Assembly: GCF_037893015.1 (NCBI RefSeq) | Contig: NC_133658.1 | Location: 16,980,566 to 17,044,565 of the forward strand | From: Macrotis lagotis | Lineage: Eukaryota; Chordata; Mammalia; Peramelemorphia; Peramelidae | Reading direction: 5' to 3' | Length of the DNA: 64,000 nt | In this document: positions 1 to 11,359 of the stretch, one piece after another | Layout: every line of letters starts with the position of its first letter | Numbering within the stretch: position 1 is the first letter of the stretch | Position numbers and translations under genes: made by a program | Notes under the pieces: model-generated | What the model was told of the DNA's origin: nothing | What the model saw: only the letters and a program-made list of their open reading frames with translations | Databases searched by the model: none

Positions 1-80
1 ACACTGTCATTTGTCTCAAACATAGTGATGTCATTTTGGTCTTCTTCAATAATGAAGGAAAAGAACCATCAATTAACCAC
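1..80 (+). repeat. composite marsupial SINE, 3' end fragment
   Basis: The words 'gtcattttggtcttcttcaa ... gaaggaaaagaacc' match the end of the composite SINE seen in full at 40806-41095. The copy runs off the left edge of the window. Confidence 0.5.
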
Positions 81-229
81 CACCAGGAAGACATCCCCTG
101 ATGGAATGGGTAGATGAGAGCAATTTGTTCCAACAGCCATGAAGGCAGCTAAAGCAAGTGCTCTGGAACTCTGAGAGCTCAGTCAGATATCGAAGACACC
201 AAGCTCATCCCACTACATCCCAGGCCATT

Positions 230-395
230 ACCAGCCATCTTGACTTTTGTCCCATCACTGGACTTTGATGACTCTGGAAGAGAACATGAGACCAACAAGT
301 GTGTAACTCTGCTTCACTTAAATCCAATTCACTCAAGAGTCAACACATCTTCCCATTGGTCCTCTTCAAAAAACGAAGGATGAAAAACAATGGTC
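230..395 (+). repeat. composite marsupial SINE (tail portion)
   Basis: 'cactggactttgatgactct', then 'aaatccaattcact' and a gaaggatgaaa end, are shared with 40806-41095, 51335-51640 and (reversed) 2290-2440. Confidence 0.7.
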
Positions 396-489
396 CTTGA
401 GTAATTCATATATTCAGGATGCTGGAGAAAGACCTGGGTTTGAATACAACCTTTTTCCTATCTGTATGACCTTGGGAAAAACACCCAAC

Positions 490-805
490 TACCCTGGGTC
501 TTGATTTCCTCAACTGTAAAATCGAAGGATTGAACCAGATGACCTTCAAGGTCCATTCTGACTCTAAATCTACGATCCTATAATCCTATGAATCTGGCTC
601 CCAACACTAACTACCCAAGTCATGAAGGTAACACTTTAACTTCTCTGAAGCCCTTCCTTCGTATCTGCTTGACAGAAAGAAAAATTCCCCCCCCTGTTGG
701 AGGTATCCCAACCTTAAGCTGCCTTGAGTGTCCCCTGCTTCACTGGAGGTCTTCAGGAAAAGACAGGATGATCACTTGTTGGGTGGACTGGAAAAGACTT
801 TTTTT
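490..805 (+). repeat. MIR/CR1-like repeat, copy related to 2460-2775
   Basis: A MIR-like 'cctcaactgtaaaat' segment runs into CR1/L3-like 3' sequence ('ggaggtcttcaggaaaagac', then 'gatcacttgttgggtggact'). The whole stretch aligns by eye with 2460-2775 at roughly 80% or more. Confidence 0.65.
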
Positions 806-1114
806 TCAGAAATAATGCATTTATAAACAATGAAGAAACAGTTACAAAGATGGCTGTGTTAAGTGTGTGTGTGTGTGTGTAAATGCATGTCCCATTCAAA
901 TGGCCCCAATACCTCAGGGTTCTTAAGTCCAGTTTAAACTCTCCCTTCTCTATAGTCTCCTTACTTTGAGTTTCATAAAGAACACACCTGAAAACTCCTT
1001 GGGGCTAGCTGGCTCCCAGGGTCTAAGGATGGGGAGAGCAAGGCTTTGGCAAAAAAAGGGGAAAGGATTGGTTGGGAGACCAAAGAATGACTGAGGAAGG
1101 GGAAGGAAAGGGAC

Positions 1115-1203
1115 CAATATGGAGAAGACTTTCTTGTTCAGGGATGATTGGATTTGATAGTCTCTGAGATCCCTTCTGACTCTGAAATCCTGTGATTCTG
1201 TCA
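1115..1203 (+). repeat. CR1/L3 3' end fragment
   Basis: 'ctttcttgttcagggatgat ... ctctgagatcccttctgact ... atcctgtgattctg' is the typical CR1-family 3' end with its attctgtgattctg terminal repeat. Confidence 0.6.
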
Positions 1204-1354
1204 TCTGGAACAGGACAAAAATAGCACTTTGAGTATTTCCCTCATGTGGTCATGTGTTTTGTTTAGTTGATATAGACCTTTGGTCTCCATGGAACAGAGA
1301 ATCTGTAAGGAAAGACTCCCTCTGTCAATGCAGGATCAGTACTTTCTGTATGCT

Positions 1355-1640
1355 CTAGCCTTAGGAGGCTTACTTACCTACTGAGAGGTCAAGGGACTTG
1401 TCCGTGATCACACAGGCAAAATTTGAACCCAGGTCTTCCTGTCTCTGTATCAGTTTTGCTATATTGTCTTTTACAGGGTTGTTATGAGGCTGAAATAAGA
1501 TAATACATGTAGACCCTTTTTTAAACCTCAAAACACTCTTGTAAACCAGTCAATCAACAAAAATTCATTAAGCACCTACTCCTAGCCAAGAACTGACAGT
1601 ACAAAGATGTGAATGAAAATCTACTTGGGGTGATTATATT
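1355..1640. repeat. degenerate MIR-like remnants
   Basis: 'aagggacttgtccgtgatca', then 'tttgaacccaggtcttcctg', followed by 'attcattaagcacctactcc', are MIR/CORE words in a diverged state. Confidence 0.5.
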
Positions 1641-2289
1641 TTAAAGGAGATAGTATATTTGAATATATGTAAAATAGATTCAAGATGATTGGTGGGGGGT
1701 GAATACTAGTAGCAGAAGGGATCAAAAAAAGACTCTAAAGAGAACATTTGCTTATGTCAATAATTATTTTGAGGCTTATTTCAGTCCTTCAAGGATCTGT
1801 GATTTTATTGATGTGAGCATGTCTGTACCAAAACATATCATAACTTCCTCACTTCAGGCAAAGGTCTTCATGAGTTGATGAGGTCAAAGACTCTGTCCTT
1901 TGATGCCCTCTTAGTAACCAGTCCCTCTGAATTTGGTGAGGCTGGTCATTGGACAAAGGGGATCCATCAGTGGGCTCAGCATAGAGCGTTGCCCATTGAG
2001 TAGATTCAATAGGATCTACAGCACCGTTGGTGGTGCTAATAGTATACTATCACTAGGAATGGTTACAAACTTTTTGAGAGGCCTGGGTGCTACCATAAGG
2101 CATCAGAGGAGGAAGGACCTTCTATGCAAGGACTTGTACAGGCTACCATGGCAGTTATGATAAGGAAAGTTAAAGGGATTCCCTAGCATCAGTTGTGGCT
2201 AGAACCAAGGGACTGTTGAGTCTAGCTGTAACCTGACTGTATTTTGCTAACAGACCTCAGGAAGGTGGACTGACTTGGCCTGGCAAGTC

Positions 2290-2440
2290 TTGAAGTTCTT
2301 GGGAAGTTGCTGTGCATCCTTCATTCTCAAAGAAGACCATGACCTCCGGGAAGTAATGCCATGACATGCACATGAATTGGATTTTGAGTGGGGAGGTGGG
2401 GTTGTCACCAGCTCACTTTCTTCCCCAGAGTCATCTGGGA
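2290..2440 (-). repeat. composite marsupial SINE (tail portion), reversed
   Basis: Reads as the reverse of the 'gactctggggaagaaagtga ... aatccaattcatgtg ... gtcatggtcttctttgagaa' tail of the composite SINE family. Confidence 0.7.
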
Positions 2441-2459
2441 AAATCACCTGTCATGGGCC

Positions 2460-2815
2460 ATGATTTCCTCATCTGTAAAATGAAAGGGCTGGACCAGACA
2501 ACCTTCAAGGTCCATTCTGACTCTAAATCCACAATTCTATAATCTTATGAATCTGGCCCCCAACACTTACGACCCATGTCCTGATGAACAACACTTTAAC
2601 TTCCCTGAAATCCCCATCTCTCATATCTGCTTGATAGAAAGAAAAATTCCCCCATCAATTGGAGGTATCCCAAGGACCAATGAACTGCCTTGAAGGAGAA
2701 TGTGACCCCTACTTCATTGGAGGTCTTCAGGCAAAGATGATATGACTATTTGTTGGATGGATTAGAAAAGGCTTTCTTGATCAGAGATGATTTTGATTTG
2801 AAGTTTCTGAGATTC
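2460..2815 (+). repeat. MIR/CR1-like repeat, copy related to 490-805
   Basis: Same order of parts as 490-805: cctcatctgtaaaatg, then gtccattctgactctaaatc, aatctggcccccaacac, then cattggaggtcttcaggca and a CR1-like 'gattttgatttgaagtttct' end. Confidence 0.65.
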
Positions 2816-3689
2816 CCCTCCAACTCTTGGGAAGTAGGGTAGTGGTGAAAGTACTGGATCTGGAGACTGCAACCCCAGCTTTGCCACACATAAACTGTGA
2901 CTTTGGGGCAAGATGTTTGACCACTCTGGACCTCAGTTTCCTCTCTTGTAAAATGAGTAGAGAAGTGGCCTAGAGGACTCATTCCATGTCTTTATCCTCT
3001 CAACAGCCATTTCTCCAACATCACAGATCATCTTCCACGAGGAATTCAATAAAACCAATTCAAGCAGCCCAGATGGAAACTTCTAAGGTCTGCGTCACAT
3101 TCTAACTCAATTTCAAAGGCCATCTGTATCCCTGAGAACGGCTTAGTGGGTCAGGGACATGATAAAACTACAGCCTGAGGAGTCAAAGACTTGAACTGGC
3201 TGACTGGGGGGACAAGTAAGTCACTTAGCTTTTGGGGGCCTCAGCTTCCTCCTCAGTAAAATGAAAGAATTGAACTGGATCATCTTTAAAATCCCTGCTG
3301 TGGTCAGTATTAAAGGTCTCCTTTCTCCCAGTCTCTTTCCCTTTTATGTGAATCTCACCAGAAAGACTGTGCTTATTGTTAATTATAATAGGCCAACATT
3401 GGAAGGAAGAAGGCGAGAAAAGACAGTCAGAACCAGTCTTCTCTGTATGAGAGTTGGGAGCCATCACTATGGGAGGAACCCAAAAGGCTTGAGAAGGTTC
3501 ATTTTCAAGTGGGAAAAACATTCCCTCTCCAACTCAATGAGAGTTGAATTTCCTTTAAGCCTAACTTTTTGTGGGTCCTGGCCCCCCTTGAGCAGTCTAA
3601 TAAAACTATGACCTCTTTCCCAGAGCATCTGTAAATGTATAGAATGAAGTACATAGACTTACAAAGGAAATCAGTGGTATTCAAATATA

Positions 3690-4125
3690 ATTTATCAAGT
3701 TATCAAGATCAGCTATGATGGATGCAACTCCTCTCAGCAACTCAGAGATGAAGGACAACCCTGAGAGACCTGTTATGGGTGATGCCATCCATAACCAAGG
3801 GCAAAAAAACCATGGAATCTGAATACATCCTATGTTTACTTTTTGTAAACTTTTGTAAACTTCTCTTATGTTCTTCCTTCCTATTTTGTGGTTTCCTTTC
3901 TTTCCCCTTAGTCCCAATTCCTCTTATACAAAATAACTAATATGTAAATATGTTAAACACATATGTACATGGGCAACTTTTACCAGTGACTGTTCACCAC
4001 CATAGGGAGGGGGGAGGGAAAAGGTGACAGAAAAATATGCAACTTGTAAATGGATGAATGTTGAAAACTACCTTAGTACATAATTGGAAAAATACAACAA
4101 TTTCAAATAAAAAAATAAATATTTT
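3690..4125 (+). repeat. marsupial L1 3' end
   Basis: The segment contains 'aaaccatggaatctgaatac', a T-rich 3'UTR, 'gggaggggggagggaaaagg', 'aaaaatatgcaacttgtaaa' and a terminal aaataaa A-rich tail. This order is typical of 5'-truncated marsupial L1 copies. Confidence 0.7.
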
Positions 4126-4439
4126 TAAAGACTAATTTTAAAGGTTAATTTTTTAAGGACTGTTTTAAACACTAATTTTAAAGACTATTTTGAAAACTAA
4201 TTTCACAGATCCCTGGCTAAGAACCGTTGCTAAGGGATATTTCCACATAACTTGCAGATGATGGGTTTACTACCCCCTAATGGACAGAATTTCCAACAAT
4301 ATTAAAAGTTAAGTAAGTATTTCAAGGTCAAGAAATGAAAATATTTAGGTTGCCTTGTCTTCTCAGATGCCTTTTATGTTGAAATATGGAGATCATAGGC
4401 TTTCTCTACTGGTAGACTGGGCTAATGAGATAAACTTGT

Positions 4440-4560
4440 AATTTAGGATTACAGAATACCAGAAATGAAAAGGACCTTCAGGATAACCTCTAGTTCAACT
4501 CTCTTGTTTTGCAGGAGATACCAAAACTCAAATAGAAGAAATGATTGTTTCAAAATCACA
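4440..4560 (+). repeat. MIR-family remnant, split by the SINE at 4565
   Basis: 'gaaaaggaccttcaggataa ... ctagttcaactctcttgttt ... caaaatcacaca' is a diverged MIR3-type segment. Confidence 0.55.
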
Positions 4561-4564
4561 CAGA

Positions 4565-4708
4565 GGGGCAGCTAGGTGGCGCAGTAGATAGAACATCGGC
4601 CTTGGAGTCAGGAGTATCTGGGTTCAAATCTGACCTCAGACACTTAATGATTACCTAGCTGTGTGGCCTTGGGCAAGCCTTGCAAAAACGAAAAACAAAA
4701 AACAAACC
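4565..4708 (+). repeat. tRNA-headed marsupial SINE (WSINE/MAR-like)
   Basis: Reads ggggcagctaggtggcgcag through ttgggcaagccttgcaaaaa. Flanking direct repeats 'aaaatcacacagag' and 'aaagtcacacagaag' (starting near 4552 and 4710) look like a target-site duplication within an older MIR. Confidence 0.9.
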
Positions 4709-5792
4709 CAAAGTCACACAGAAGGTTGATAATGTAACATCCCTCCTGACCTAAGAATGCAGATGATTTTGAGGATCTCAATTATAAAATTTCTTAAACC
4801 CATAGCAGGGCAACAGGGAATGAGGTGGGAATATGGTCAGAATCTCTCATGGAACTTCTTTCAAGTCCTGACACTTTCCAGGAAAAGCATGGGAAGAGCA
4901 ATTTCTGGCTCGTTTTCTTTTGTCTTCTTAGTGGCGGATTCTTCCTTCCTCAATGGGAAATAACTCAGGTTTGCTCTAACCCCCGCCGATATGCTTCCTT
5001 TCTACACAAGCCAGTCGTAATGATACCACCAGCTCTTTAACAAGAAACATTTATTAAACAAGACAGAAAGAAGAATGGTCATTATCATAGAATTCACTCA
5101 ATAGAAGGTAAAAGCAACAATAATCAATACCCATAAATCTAGGTCACAAAAGGGAGGCACATGAATTGGAAAATCTATATGCCTGTGAAAACTCTGGACT
5201 GAGTTGAGGATTCTGGAGAAGTGCTATGAGAATTATAAATTTAAGGCCAAAAGATAGCTTACCCTGGAATGGGTAACAAAGGAAGAAAATTCACATCTTA
5301 TTCAGGGGACAGTAAAGGGAAAAATTTACTTGACTTCTCTATGACCTCACTTTAGGTATAAAATAAGTATGAGGATGATCATGGGATATAACACCAAATG
5401 GCACTGGAGAGGTCATCTACCTCTTTGTTTTTGCGTCCTCAATCTAGCTTCAATCTGACCTCTATAACTGTTGCCTCAGTTCCTCTCCAAAGGAACCAGA
5501 TTCTTTGTTCTCCAGAGATATCTAGTCCAATCCCAGGCCTAGACGTATCACATTGCTCTAGGGCCATCTTCATCCTAGGTCACCACCTGCCTCCTAGCCC
5601 CTCCCTGCTTCCTACCTTAAGCTTTTGGAACTATAATCAAAACAATGTTATCATTCTTGAAAAGGATGAGTCAATAAATCACCCTGTGGCTCTACTCACC
5701 ATCTCTGATTTCTCAATCCTTCTCTGGCTAGCACTTCCTCATATGTAACATCTTACTCCATTAATATAGAAGCCTTTTGAGGGTAGGGATTC

Positions 5793-5857
5793 TTTTATTT
5801 ATTTATTCATTCATTTATTCATTTATTTATTCATTCATTTATTTATTTGCTTATTTT
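5793..5857. repeat. (TTTA/TTCA)n tetranucleotide repeat
   Basis: An imperfect run of TTTA and TTCA units abuts the T-rich end of the following minus-strand SINE. Confidence 0.85.
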
Positions 5858-6011
5858 AGGTTGGATTTTTTTTTTGCAAGGCAAATGGGGTTAAGTGGCT
5901 TGCCCAAGGCCACACAGCTAGGTAATTATTAAGTGTCTGAGACCAAATTTGAACTCAGGCCCTCCTGACTCCAGGGCCGGTGTTCTAGCCACTGCACCAC
6001 CTAGCCGCCCC
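5856..6011 (-). repeat. WSINE-type SINE
   Basis: Reverse copy from ttttttgcaaggcaaatggg to caccacctagccgcccc, close to full length. Confidence 0.9.
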
Positions 6012-6236
6012 AGAATTCTTTTTTTTTAAACATTTCTAGACACAGTAAGTATCTAGTGCATTATGTTTTTTATTCACTCACGTATTTGTCTTATCCAACC
6101 TTCTCATTTTCATAGATGAGGCCAATTTCTTTAGTATCATGGAGAAAGTGTGAATACAACCTTCTCTACTCAGTAGCCTCATAAGTAACCCCAAATTTCA
6201 AACTATATCACTCACAGAAAGAAATCCAAGCTGTAA

Positions 6237-6420
6237 GGGGCAGCTAGGTGGTGCAGTGGCTAGAGCACCGGCCCTGGAGTCGGGAGTACCTGAGTTCAAA
6301 TCCAGCCTCAGACCTGAGTTCAAATTTGACCTCAGACACTTAATAATTAACCTAGCTGTGTGTCCTGACTGTGGGCAAGTCACTTAACCCCACTGCCTTG
6401 CAAAAACTAAAATGATAAAA
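6237..6420 (+). repeat. WSINE-type SINE with an internal duplication
   Basis: This is a full-length head and tail, but the 'cctgagttcaaatccagcct' block occurs twice in tandem (about 6288-6338). The copy is therefore about 30 bases longer than its relatives. Confidence 0.9.
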
Positions 6421-6469
6421 AGAAAAACTTAGAAACTCTGATTAACACAGTGATCAAACAAATTCTAGA

Positions 6470-6610
6470 ACACTTACAATAAAACATACTACCCACCTCT
6501 GGAAAGAGAACAAATAGACTTAGAATTCAGATTGAAACTCATTTGTTTGTTTTGGACAAGGTCAATGTGGGGAATTTATTTTGCTTGACTATATGTGTGT
6601 GTTTTAGAGA
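6470..6610 (+). repeat. interspersed repeat of unassigned family
   Basis: 'ctctggaaagagaacaaata ... gattgaaactcatttgtttg ... ggggaatttattttgcttga' is a motif order I associate with an abundant marsupial repeat end, but I cannot name the family. Confidence 0.4.
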
Positions 6611-6654
6611 TATAGATATAGATATTGGGGGGGGGCAGCTAGGTGCCACAGTGG

Positions 6655-6760
6655 ATCAGTTTGGAACTATGCCTAAAAAGTTATTAAACTGTATTAACCC
6701 TTTGACACAGATACTGCTACTAGATCTATACCCAAAAGAGTCCAAATAAAAAGTTAAAGG
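6655..6760 (+). repeat. L1 ORF2-end fragment next to a SINE-head fragment
   Basis: 'gtttggaactatgcctaaaa ... ctttgacacagatactgcta ... ctatacccaaaagag' is the conserved marsupial L1 ORF2 3' segment. A short ggggcagctaggtgccacag SINE head precedes it at 6630-6653. Confidence 0.6.
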
Positions 6761-6985
6761 CTCCATGGTGGCACTGAAGTCAGGAGGATCTGAATTTAAA
6801 TCTAAACTCAGTCACTTACTAGTTGTATGACCCTGGGCAAATCACTTAATCCTATTTCCCTCAGTTTCCTCATCTGCAAAATGAGCTAGAGAGAGAAATG
6901 ACAAGCCCCGTGTCTTTACCAAGAAAAGCCCAAATGGGGTCACAGAGTCAGAGAGTTGGACAAGGCAGAAATGACTCTGCAAAAA
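6760..6985 (+). repeat. CORE-SINE (marsupial)
   Basis: 'gaagtcaggaggatctgaat ... ctagttgtatgaccctgggc ... ctcagtttcctcatctgcaa ... aatggggtcacagagtcaga' is the full CORE-SINE order with the cacagagtcagag 3' end. Confidence 0.8.
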
Positions 6986-7129
6986 AAAAAAAATTAAATA
7001 TACATATATATATTATACACACACACATATATTTATACATGTTGGGTTTTTTCCTTTTTGTGAGGTTTTTGGGTAAGTTTCTTATTAGACTTGTTTTTCT
7101 TGCCTTCTCAATGGTAAAGGGAAGGGAAC

Positions 7130-7365
7130 AAGAGTTTATATATCACATACTATATGGCAGCAAGTAAAATGTAAGTTCTATTTTACCAATTTTATCTCAT
7201 TCAAAATTCACAACAACCCTGAGAGGTAGGTGTTATTCTCAGCACCATTTTGCAGAGGAAAAGACTGAGGCAAAGAGGTTGCCTCTGAAGTCAAATTTGG
7301 ACTCAGAGCTTCCTGACTTCAGGCCTAGTATTCCATCCACTTTATCCACTTTGCCCCTAGGTATT
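7130..7365 (-). repeat. MIR-family SINE
   Basis: 'ctcattcaaaattcacaaca', 'ccctgagaggtaggtgttat', then 'gactgaggcaaagaggttgc' is a MIR in reverse orientation. Confidence 0.65.
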
Positions 7366-7375
7366 TATAGGACAA

Positions 7376-7482
7376 GATGAGAAAGAGAGATGGAAAAACA
7401 AAGAGAGAGAGAGACAGAGAGACTAAGAAAGACAAATACAGAGACACAGAAAGAGAAAAAAAGAGGGAAAAAAGAGAGGAGG

Positions 7483-7549
<67 letters not shown>
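7376..7549. repeat. GA-rich tract with pure (GA)n
   Basis: Purine-only GA/GAAA sequence ends in about 32 uninterrupted GA units (7485-7549). It gives rise to spurious Ser/Leu- and Arg/Glu-repeat frames. Confidence 0.95.
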
Positions 7550-7553
<4 letters not shown>

Positions 7554-8124
7554 GACCTATAAATCAAATTAATATTTTTAACTCCATGCCAGTATTAAAC
7601 TGAGTTTCCCTTTTGGGGACTTGCAGTCTGCACTCAGAAAACCCAACGAGGCCAAAACTGTTTAGAAATGTCTTTTTGGATCCCTTTCAAAGTATAAAGT
7701 ACACATCTCCCTTTGCCTTGATTTAGTCATCTCCAACTGTGGACATTGCAATACACTTTATCCAAGTGCTTAGGGAAGTCAAAAGGAGCCTTCAACCAGG
7801 TGAGAAGTCAAGGCTCCAGAGTAAGGAGCCGATGAGCCAACTCAATGAGGAGTAGAGTTCATACCAAGATATGAGTCCACCCATAAACCTGAGTCACATT
7901 CTCTCCCTGCTAAAAAAGAGCAATTGACAATTTCTTGATCTGTTCAATGGCATTGTTCTTCTTCTAAAGAGGAAGGAACCAACAAAGGGCATTCTCAGTG
8001 AGTCTCACCAAACAGGGAGGAATTTTTGGATGGGATGGATATGATCAGAACTTTAGTAGGGGGAGAAGGAAAAGAAAATAACCAATCTATCATAAAATTT
8101 GTGAACGAGGAGAGGAAAGTTCTA

Positions 8125-8338
8125 GCTGTGTTTCTGTTCAGTCATATCCAACTCTCTCTGATGCCATTTCCTTCTCTAGCTCCTTTTACATATGAAGAAA
8201 TTGAGGCAAACAAGAATTAGGAGACTTATTCAGGGTCACACAGCTAGTAAGTGTGTGAGGGTGAATTTGAACTCTGGAACATGAACCTTCCTGACTTCAG
8301 GACCAGTGCTCTATCAACTTGTGCTGCCTGGCTGCCCC
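8125..8338 (-). repeat. CORE-SINE
   Basis: Starts with gttcagtcatatccaactct and ends with tgctgcctggctgcccc, containing 'cagggtcacacagctagtaa'. Near full length. Confidence 0.8.
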
Positions 8339-8876
8339 TAAATTCCAATGAACCTGTGGCCAAATGAATGAGGTTCAAAGAATAAGAGATACAAAATGTT
8401 GACTTCACCTACCTTGGAACTGCAAAAAAAAAAAATCACCAAATGTTACCCAGTTCAAGAGGTTTTATATCTTTATAATGTTAAAAAGATAGCATGGTTA
8501 GAGAAAGAATTGATAAATAGAAATATATTCAGAATGATTTCCATATATATTTGTAGCTAATGACAGCCATCTCTAGGGGATGGGAGTGGAAAGGACAGAA
8601 GAAAGAATGGAGGTCATTTGAGAATGAGGGAGATTTGATTTTTAGATTTATCTTTCCAGCCTTAATTTCTTTCCTGTCCTCTCATCTTGCAACTGTTGGA
8701 CATCTCAAACTGGATGTCTCATAGACATCTTAAATTCCACATATCCAATAGAGAGACAGAGATACATGAATGAAGATAGGTGATAGAAACAGATATAGAC
8801 ACAGATATAGGTATAGCTCTATCTATCAATGTCTTAACTTAGCTGGTAAGGGTCAAACACAGGAAAAAGGTACACT

Positions 8877-8990
8877 AAAGAATAAATCAAGTATTTATTA
8901 AGTGCCAATTATGTGTGATCACCCAGTATTCTAATATAAAAATGAAACAATCCCTATCCACAATGAGCTTAGCTTCTAACTGAGGCAAGA
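8877..8990 (+). repeat. MIR-family 5' portion
   Basis: 'aagtatttattaagtgccaa ... caatgagcttagcttctaac' is a diverged copy of a mammalian 'tttattaagtgcctac' element. Confidence 0.5.
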
Positions 8991-9182
8991 ACATGTGTGT
9001 GTGTGTGCACGTGTGCACACACACACACACAGCATAAATATAAAGTGAGTAAATACAAATATCTATAAAATAGGTGAATACAAGTTATCTTGAATTAAGA
9101 ACACTAGCTTGGCAGGGAGGGAGGATGAGGAAGGCCTTCCTCAGAAGGTGTTATATGCTGATCATCTTTCTTTTTCTCTTTA

Positions 9183-9336
9183 AAAATTTTTTTTTATTTA
9201 TTTAAGGCAATGGGGTTAAGTGACTTGCCCAAGGCCCCACAGCTAGGTAATTATTAAGTGTCTGAGGCCAGATTGGAACTCAGGTCCTCCTGACTCCAGG
9301 GCTGGTGCTCTAGCCACTGCACCACCTAGCTGCCCC
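9183..9336 (-). repeat. WSINE-type SINE
   Basis: Reverse copy from aaggcaatggggttaagtga to ccaccacctagctgcccc. Confidence 0.9.
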
Positions 9337-9630
9337 ATTATGCCCTTTGCACAAGAAGTTGCCCCCTGCCCCAGGATCCAGGGCTCACAGATAACTATGC
9401 AAAGGCACAATACTCCTCTCACTTCTCTACTTTCCCATTTCTCTCCAAGGCACCATTATCCTGCCAGACTCCCCATCTTCATTCCCACAAACAGTATCAA
9501 CAAACATGGAGACGTGACTATAAGGCTGACAAAGTATTTTTTTAACCTGTTTTCTTATTTGATGCTCAGAACAGAATGAGGTAGGTGTTATAATCCTCAT
9601 TTTACAGATGAGGCAACTGAGGCTAAGAAC

Positions 9631-9632
<2 letters not shown>

Positions 9633-9661
<29 letters not shown>
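9633..9661. repeat. (CA)n microsatellite at the end of a MIR core
   Basis: About 14 CA units follow a MIR core (9565-9632: ttttacagatgaggcaactg). Confidence 0.9.
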
Positions 9662-9779
9662 CAACTTGGATTTTGCTCCTCTCTCTTATCCGACAGTCCG
9701 ACAACATCTTTTGTCCAACCCCTTAGTTGAAGCCCTTGTCGCCTGTGCTTTTCCCTCCCTCAAGTCTCTGCCCACTTCA

Positions 9780-9965
9780 TCCGTCCTGTGATCTGTTACC
9801 AGTGGTTTGTATTCGGCACAGATCTGCCCTGGGACCCTCCTTTAAGCAATTGCACTGGTTCCTATTGCCCCAGGATAAAACAGAACGGCCACCCCCACCC
9901 CCACCCCCACCCGCACCATTCGGCTTTTAAAGTTTTTCCCAGTCCAGGCCCATATTCAATCTTGT
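9780..9965 (+). repeat. L2 LINE 3' region fragment
   Basis: 'agcaattgcactggttccta', then ttgccccaggataaaacaga, matches the L2 'tggctccccattgccctcaggataaa' stretch in diverged form. Confidence 0.5.
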
Positions 9966-10162
9966 TTTGCCAACTCTACCCACGCCCATTTTACAGTCTA
10001 TTTTAACTCTTCCTACTCCGGGCCAGGCCCTGAAGGCGCTTATGTGTGTACAGCAATTGGCTCTGCAGGAGGGTTGCAGCAGGATAGTAATGGGGATGCT
10101 CATGGGATGGCCCAAAGATGCGCATGCCAGAGTCAGGATCTTAAAATTCTTCATAACCCGTG

Positions 10163-10652
10163 TGCACACACACACACATGTGCACATACAGACACACACA
10201 CAGACACACGCACACACCCACGTGCACACACAGAGACACGCACGCACACACAGACACACACATGTGCACATACAGACACGCACACACCCACGTGCACACG
10301 CACAGAGACACGCGCACGCACACACAGACACACACGTGCACATACAGACACACACAGACACGCACACACCCACGTGCACACAGAGACACGTGCACGCACA
10401 CACAGACACACACACATGTGCACATACAGGCACACGCACACACCCACGTGCACACGCACAGAGACACGCGCACGCACACACAGACACACACACATGTGCA
10501 CATAGACACACGCACACGCACAGAGACACGCGCACGCACATACACACACATGTGCACATACAGACACACACACAGACACACCCACGTGCACACACACAGA
10601 GACACGCGCACGCACACACAGACACACACACATGTGCACACATACACACGCC
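10163..10652. repeat. CA-rich minisatellite with ~78 bp higher-order period
   Basis: About 490 bases of CA/CG dinucleotide-like sequence have recurring landmarks. 'tgtgcacatacag' (or a close variant) begins near 10180, 10263, 10337, 10417, 10494 and 10550, and 'cccacgtgcacac' alternates with it. Mostly alternating purine-pyrimidine with CG steps gives Z-DNA potential. Long open frames across it on both strands are artefacts. Confidence 0.9.
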
Positions 10653-11359
10653 GCCCCCCACAAACTCCGTGGTCCGGTGAGCCGGGCCTCCCGGCTTTCC
10701 CTCACGCAGGGCCCTCCACCTGCAGTCCGGCCCTTGCCTCTCCTGGGAATGCCCTCATCCCTTCTCATCTCACCCCCTGCCGTCCCCGTTCCCGGTTCCA
10801 GTTTCTCCTTCTCCAAGGAGCCCTTCTCGCCCCCCAGGCTGCCCCCTGGGTCCCCGTGTGGCCTGCGGCCCCTGCTTTGCACCGCGCCTTTCTGGGTCAT
10901 CTCAGTCTGGCAGCTGCTGCGGGTGGCAGTCCCGGGGCCCTTCTCGGTCCACGCAGAGACACGGCCCGGGGGTGGGGGTGGGGGTGGGAATCCTCGGCGC
11001 CCCCTCCCCCCCTTCCGTCCGTCCGAGGGGCCCCAGGCCGGTCTCGGGCATTCTCACCTGGCCCGGCGCCCCTCCCCGCCACCTGGCCCTCCCGCCCCAG
11101 GGGTGGGGGGCGGCCCATCATCCCACCTGGCGGCGGGGACGCTGATAGGGACGTGCCCATGGGCTGCCCGGAGCTCCTCCACTCACAGCCCGGGAGCTGG
11201 CCGAACGCCCCTCCCCTTGCTGGGTGGGCTCTCCCCGGGCCGCCTCTCGCTTTTGTCTTCCTCCCCCCCACCGGCAGCCCCGACAGCTCCTGGTCCGTCC
11301 ACTCATTCATCCAGGCCTCTGTGCGGTCACCCATCGCCTCCCCACGCATCCACTCGCCC

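Noticed and set aside
4565-4640. tRNA-like heads of the WSINE copies as tRNA genes
   Set aside because: They are dispersed SINE heads with degenerate A/B-box-like words, followed by SINE body and A-rich tails. No intact cloverleaf is present.
4950-5400. Possible minus-strand LTR (AATAAA near 5050 in reverse, A/T-rich flank)
   Set aside because: No matching promoter word, no clear TG...CA ends, no family recognised. One hexamer is too little.
7325-7567. Ser/Leu-repeat and Arg/Glu-repeat proteins
   Set aside because: Translations of the GA microsatellite.
10163-10652. Regularly spaced repeats resembling a CRISPR array
   Set aside because: The host is a mammal, the 'spacers' are themselves CA-rich variants of the repeat, and there are no cas genes.
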